Assembly: GCF_021172165.1 (NCBI RefSeq)
Contig: NZ_CP089096.1
Span: forward strand, 2,170,001 to 2,234,000
DNA length: 64,000 nucleotides
Source of the DNA: Flavobacterium channae
GTDB taxonomy: Bacteria; Bacteroidota; Bacteroidia; Flavobacteriales; Flavobacteriaceae
Direction of reading: 5' to 3'
Shown here: positions 63,020 to 64,000 of the stretch, one piece after another
Layout of the letters: each line of letters opens with the position of its first letter
Position numbering within the stretch: position 1 is the first letter of the stretch
Position numbers and translations under genes: made by a program
The notes under the pieces: model-generated
Databases searched by the model: none
What the model was told of the DNA's origin: nothing
Seen by the model: only the letters and a program-made list of their open reading frames with translations

Positions 63020-63049
63020 AAAGCGGATTGTCATTTGGCAATTCGCTTT
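63020..63049 (+). terminator. Intrinsic terminator after the propeller gene
   Basis: Stem AAAGCGGATTG / CAATTCGCTTT (one G.U pair), loop of 8, followed by T tract. Confidence 0.82.
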
Positions 63050-63053
63050 TTTT

Positions 63054-63103
63054 AAATACGTCAAATGCCGTATAGGAAATAGTGCAGTTTTAAACGAATT
63101 TTA
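63054..63103 (+). promoter_or_regulatory. Shared regulon motif 5 plus -7-like box, upstream of the 42-aa membrane peptide
   Basis: AAATACGTC, AAAT, GCCGTATAG at 63054-63075. Exactly 20 nt later is GAATTTTA (63096-63103), nearly the same box as at motif 4, then 22 nt to the ATG at 63126. Confidence 0.7.
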
Positions 63104-63125
63104 CTTAGCAAATAAAAGCTGAGTT

Positions 63126-63254
63126 ATGTCTAAATTATTTCTTTCCATCGAATCAATGAGTCAAAAGAAAGAGTTACATGTAATTCTTTTAAGTTTATTC
63201 GTTTTACTTTGTTTACTATTGAATGTATACAATCTCATTTATGTATTGCATTAA
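63126..63254 (+). CDS. 42-aa membrane peptide
   Basis: ATG at 63126 to TAA at 63252. Polar N-terminus (MSKLFLSIESMSQKKELH) and one hydrophobic helix (VILLSLFVLLCLLLNVYNLI), ending YVLH. Its reality is supported by the shared promoter motif with conserved spacing. It lies 60 bp before a TPR-protein gene, mirroring the small membrane protein in front of the TPR kinase at 15.2 kb. Confidence 0.62.
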   Translation: MSKLFLSIESMSQKKELHVILLSLFVLLCLLLNVYNLIYVLH

Positions 63255-63314
63255 TTTAAACGTATTTTAAATTTGATTTTATACATTTATGGTACCAATG
63301 ATTCCAATTTTAAA

Positions 63315-64000
63315 ATGAAGAATACTATAACATACCTGTTTGCAATATTTATTTCACAGCTATTTACTTTTAGCTGGAGTCAAACCTATACCACAAAACA
63401 AATAGATTCGGTTTTGAATATGCCATACGATGACATTGTTGCGAATACTTCCAAGTCATTACAACTGTTCAATAAAATTTTATCCGATGCTAAAAAACAA
63501 AACTACAAATTAGGTATTGCCAACAGTTATGATAAAATGGCACTTTGTTATTTTTATCAAAATAAGTATGATTTACAATCCAAATATATTTTCATGGCAA
63601 TTGATTATTTTAATCAATTAAAGCAATACGACAAAGTTGCCTCGCTTTATGGAAGTTATGGTTATCATTTAAAAAAACGCAACTTAGATTCTGGGATTTT
63701 GTACATGCAAAAAGGCTTGAAAATTGGTGAAAAACACAATGCAGAATACGAACTTAGAGCTATTTATGACAATTATGGTGTTTTAAAAGAAATGAAAAAA
63801 GAGTACGATAGTGCTTTTTTGTTCTACAATAAATCGCTGACTTTAAAAGAAAAAGCGAATGATAAAATTGGAATTCCGTATAGTTTGAATAAAATTGGAA
63901 TGCTTCAATTGACTTTAAAACAATTTGCTAAAGCGAAACAAAATTTAGACAAAGCCTATCAAATTCGATTAGAGATTGATGATAAAATTGGAATTGCAGA
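63315..64000 (+). CDS. TPR-repeat protein, probably sensor histidine kinase (5' part, runs off the window)
   Basis: From the ATG at 63315 a signal peptide (MKNTITYLFAIFISQLFTFS, then WSQ) is followed by TPR-like helices (YKLGIANSYDKMALCYFYQN, YDSAFLFYNKSLTLKEKAND, FAKAKQNLDKAYQIRLEIDD). The frame is open to the window edge. The layout equals the N-terminal half of the TPR histidine kinase at 13346-15202. The kinase part, if any, lies beyond the window. Confidence 0.8.
   Translation, partial: MKNTITYLFAIFISQLFTFSWSQTYTTKQIDSVLNMPYDDIVANTSKSLQLFNKILSDAKKQNYKLGIANSYDKMALCYFYQNKYDLQSKYIFMAIDYFNQLKQYDKVASLYGSYGYHLKKRNLDSGILYMQKGLKIGEKHNAEYELRAIYDNYGVLKEMKKEYDSAFLFYNKSLTLKEKANDKIGIPYSLNKIGMLQLTLKQFAKAKQNLDKAYQIRLEIDDKIGIA

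Noticed and set aside
1..64000. CRISPR array or cas genes
   Set aside because: No series of regularly spaced palindromic repeats with unique spacers; the only phased repeats are the six island sites at 38.6-38.7 kb without spacer character.

Overview
The window is a chromosomal segment of a Bacteroidota bacterium, almost certainly Flavobacteriaceae and Flavobacterium-like. This rests on the low GC content, the recurrent -7 promoter box TAnnTTTG in front of many genes, a type IX secretion (T9SS) C-terminal sorting domain, long-form urocanase, DUF5522, DUF4136, DUF4230, GSCFA, TonB-dependent outer-membrane proteins, and FixJ/NarL two-component genes with TPR-type kinases. No RNA or plasmid hallmark suggests anything but chromosome.

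Left part (1-20.7 kb): a tiny HExxH membrane protein and a DUF5522 protein, urocanase, a DUF4136 lipoprotein, a giant AsmA-like protein, a DUF6340-type lipoprotein, aromatic amino acid hydroxylase and rhodanese. A signalling and envelope block on the minus strand follows: T9SS surface protein with ELWxxDGT repeats plus lipoprotein, response regulator, TPR histidine kinase, small membrane protein, DUF4230, PD40/OmpA envelope protein, GNAT-like, DUF1761 and J/KTSC proteins.

Middle (20,759-38,878): an 18.1-kb integrated genomic island inserted in the 3' part of an initiator tRNA-fMet gene. It is bounded by a perfect 51-bp direct repeat (attL/attR). Its tyrosine recombinase lies at the tRNA end next to six 11-bp repeats about 22 bp apart. 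It carries a replication/recombination-like module (SF2 helicase, RecA-like ATPase, DUF3871, RadC), an XRE regulator with a palindromic operator, and orphan membrane proteins. Its large candidate anti-phage gene (Cap4/DUF4297-like nuclease fused to a STAND-type NTPase) is split by an IS3-family element. A second copy of the same IS truncates another island gene. No relaxase or conjugation genes are visible.

Right part (39-64 kb): era, a heme-uptake operon (TonB receptor, HmuTUV-like ABC transporter), der, an outer-membrane beta-barrel protein, a TPM/TPM/LemA/MerR/M23 cluster, alaS, an ABC exporter, GSCFA, and a secreted-protein operon (YbjN-like, unknown, PQQ-propeller). The window ends in a 42-aa membrane peptide and the N-terminus of a TPR protein.

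Most notable: five promoters, at both ends of the window, share one 22-bp inverted-repeat motif (AAATACGyC...GnC(g/t)TAT). Each motif sits exactly 20 nt upstream of a -7-like box. They drive the kinase/regulator operon itself, the T9SS and OmpA envelope genes, the secreted-protein operon, and a small membrane peptide next to a second TPR gene. This looks like an undescribed autoregulated envelope regulon. It also exposes a probable 1-nt frameshift at the start of the YbjN-like gene.
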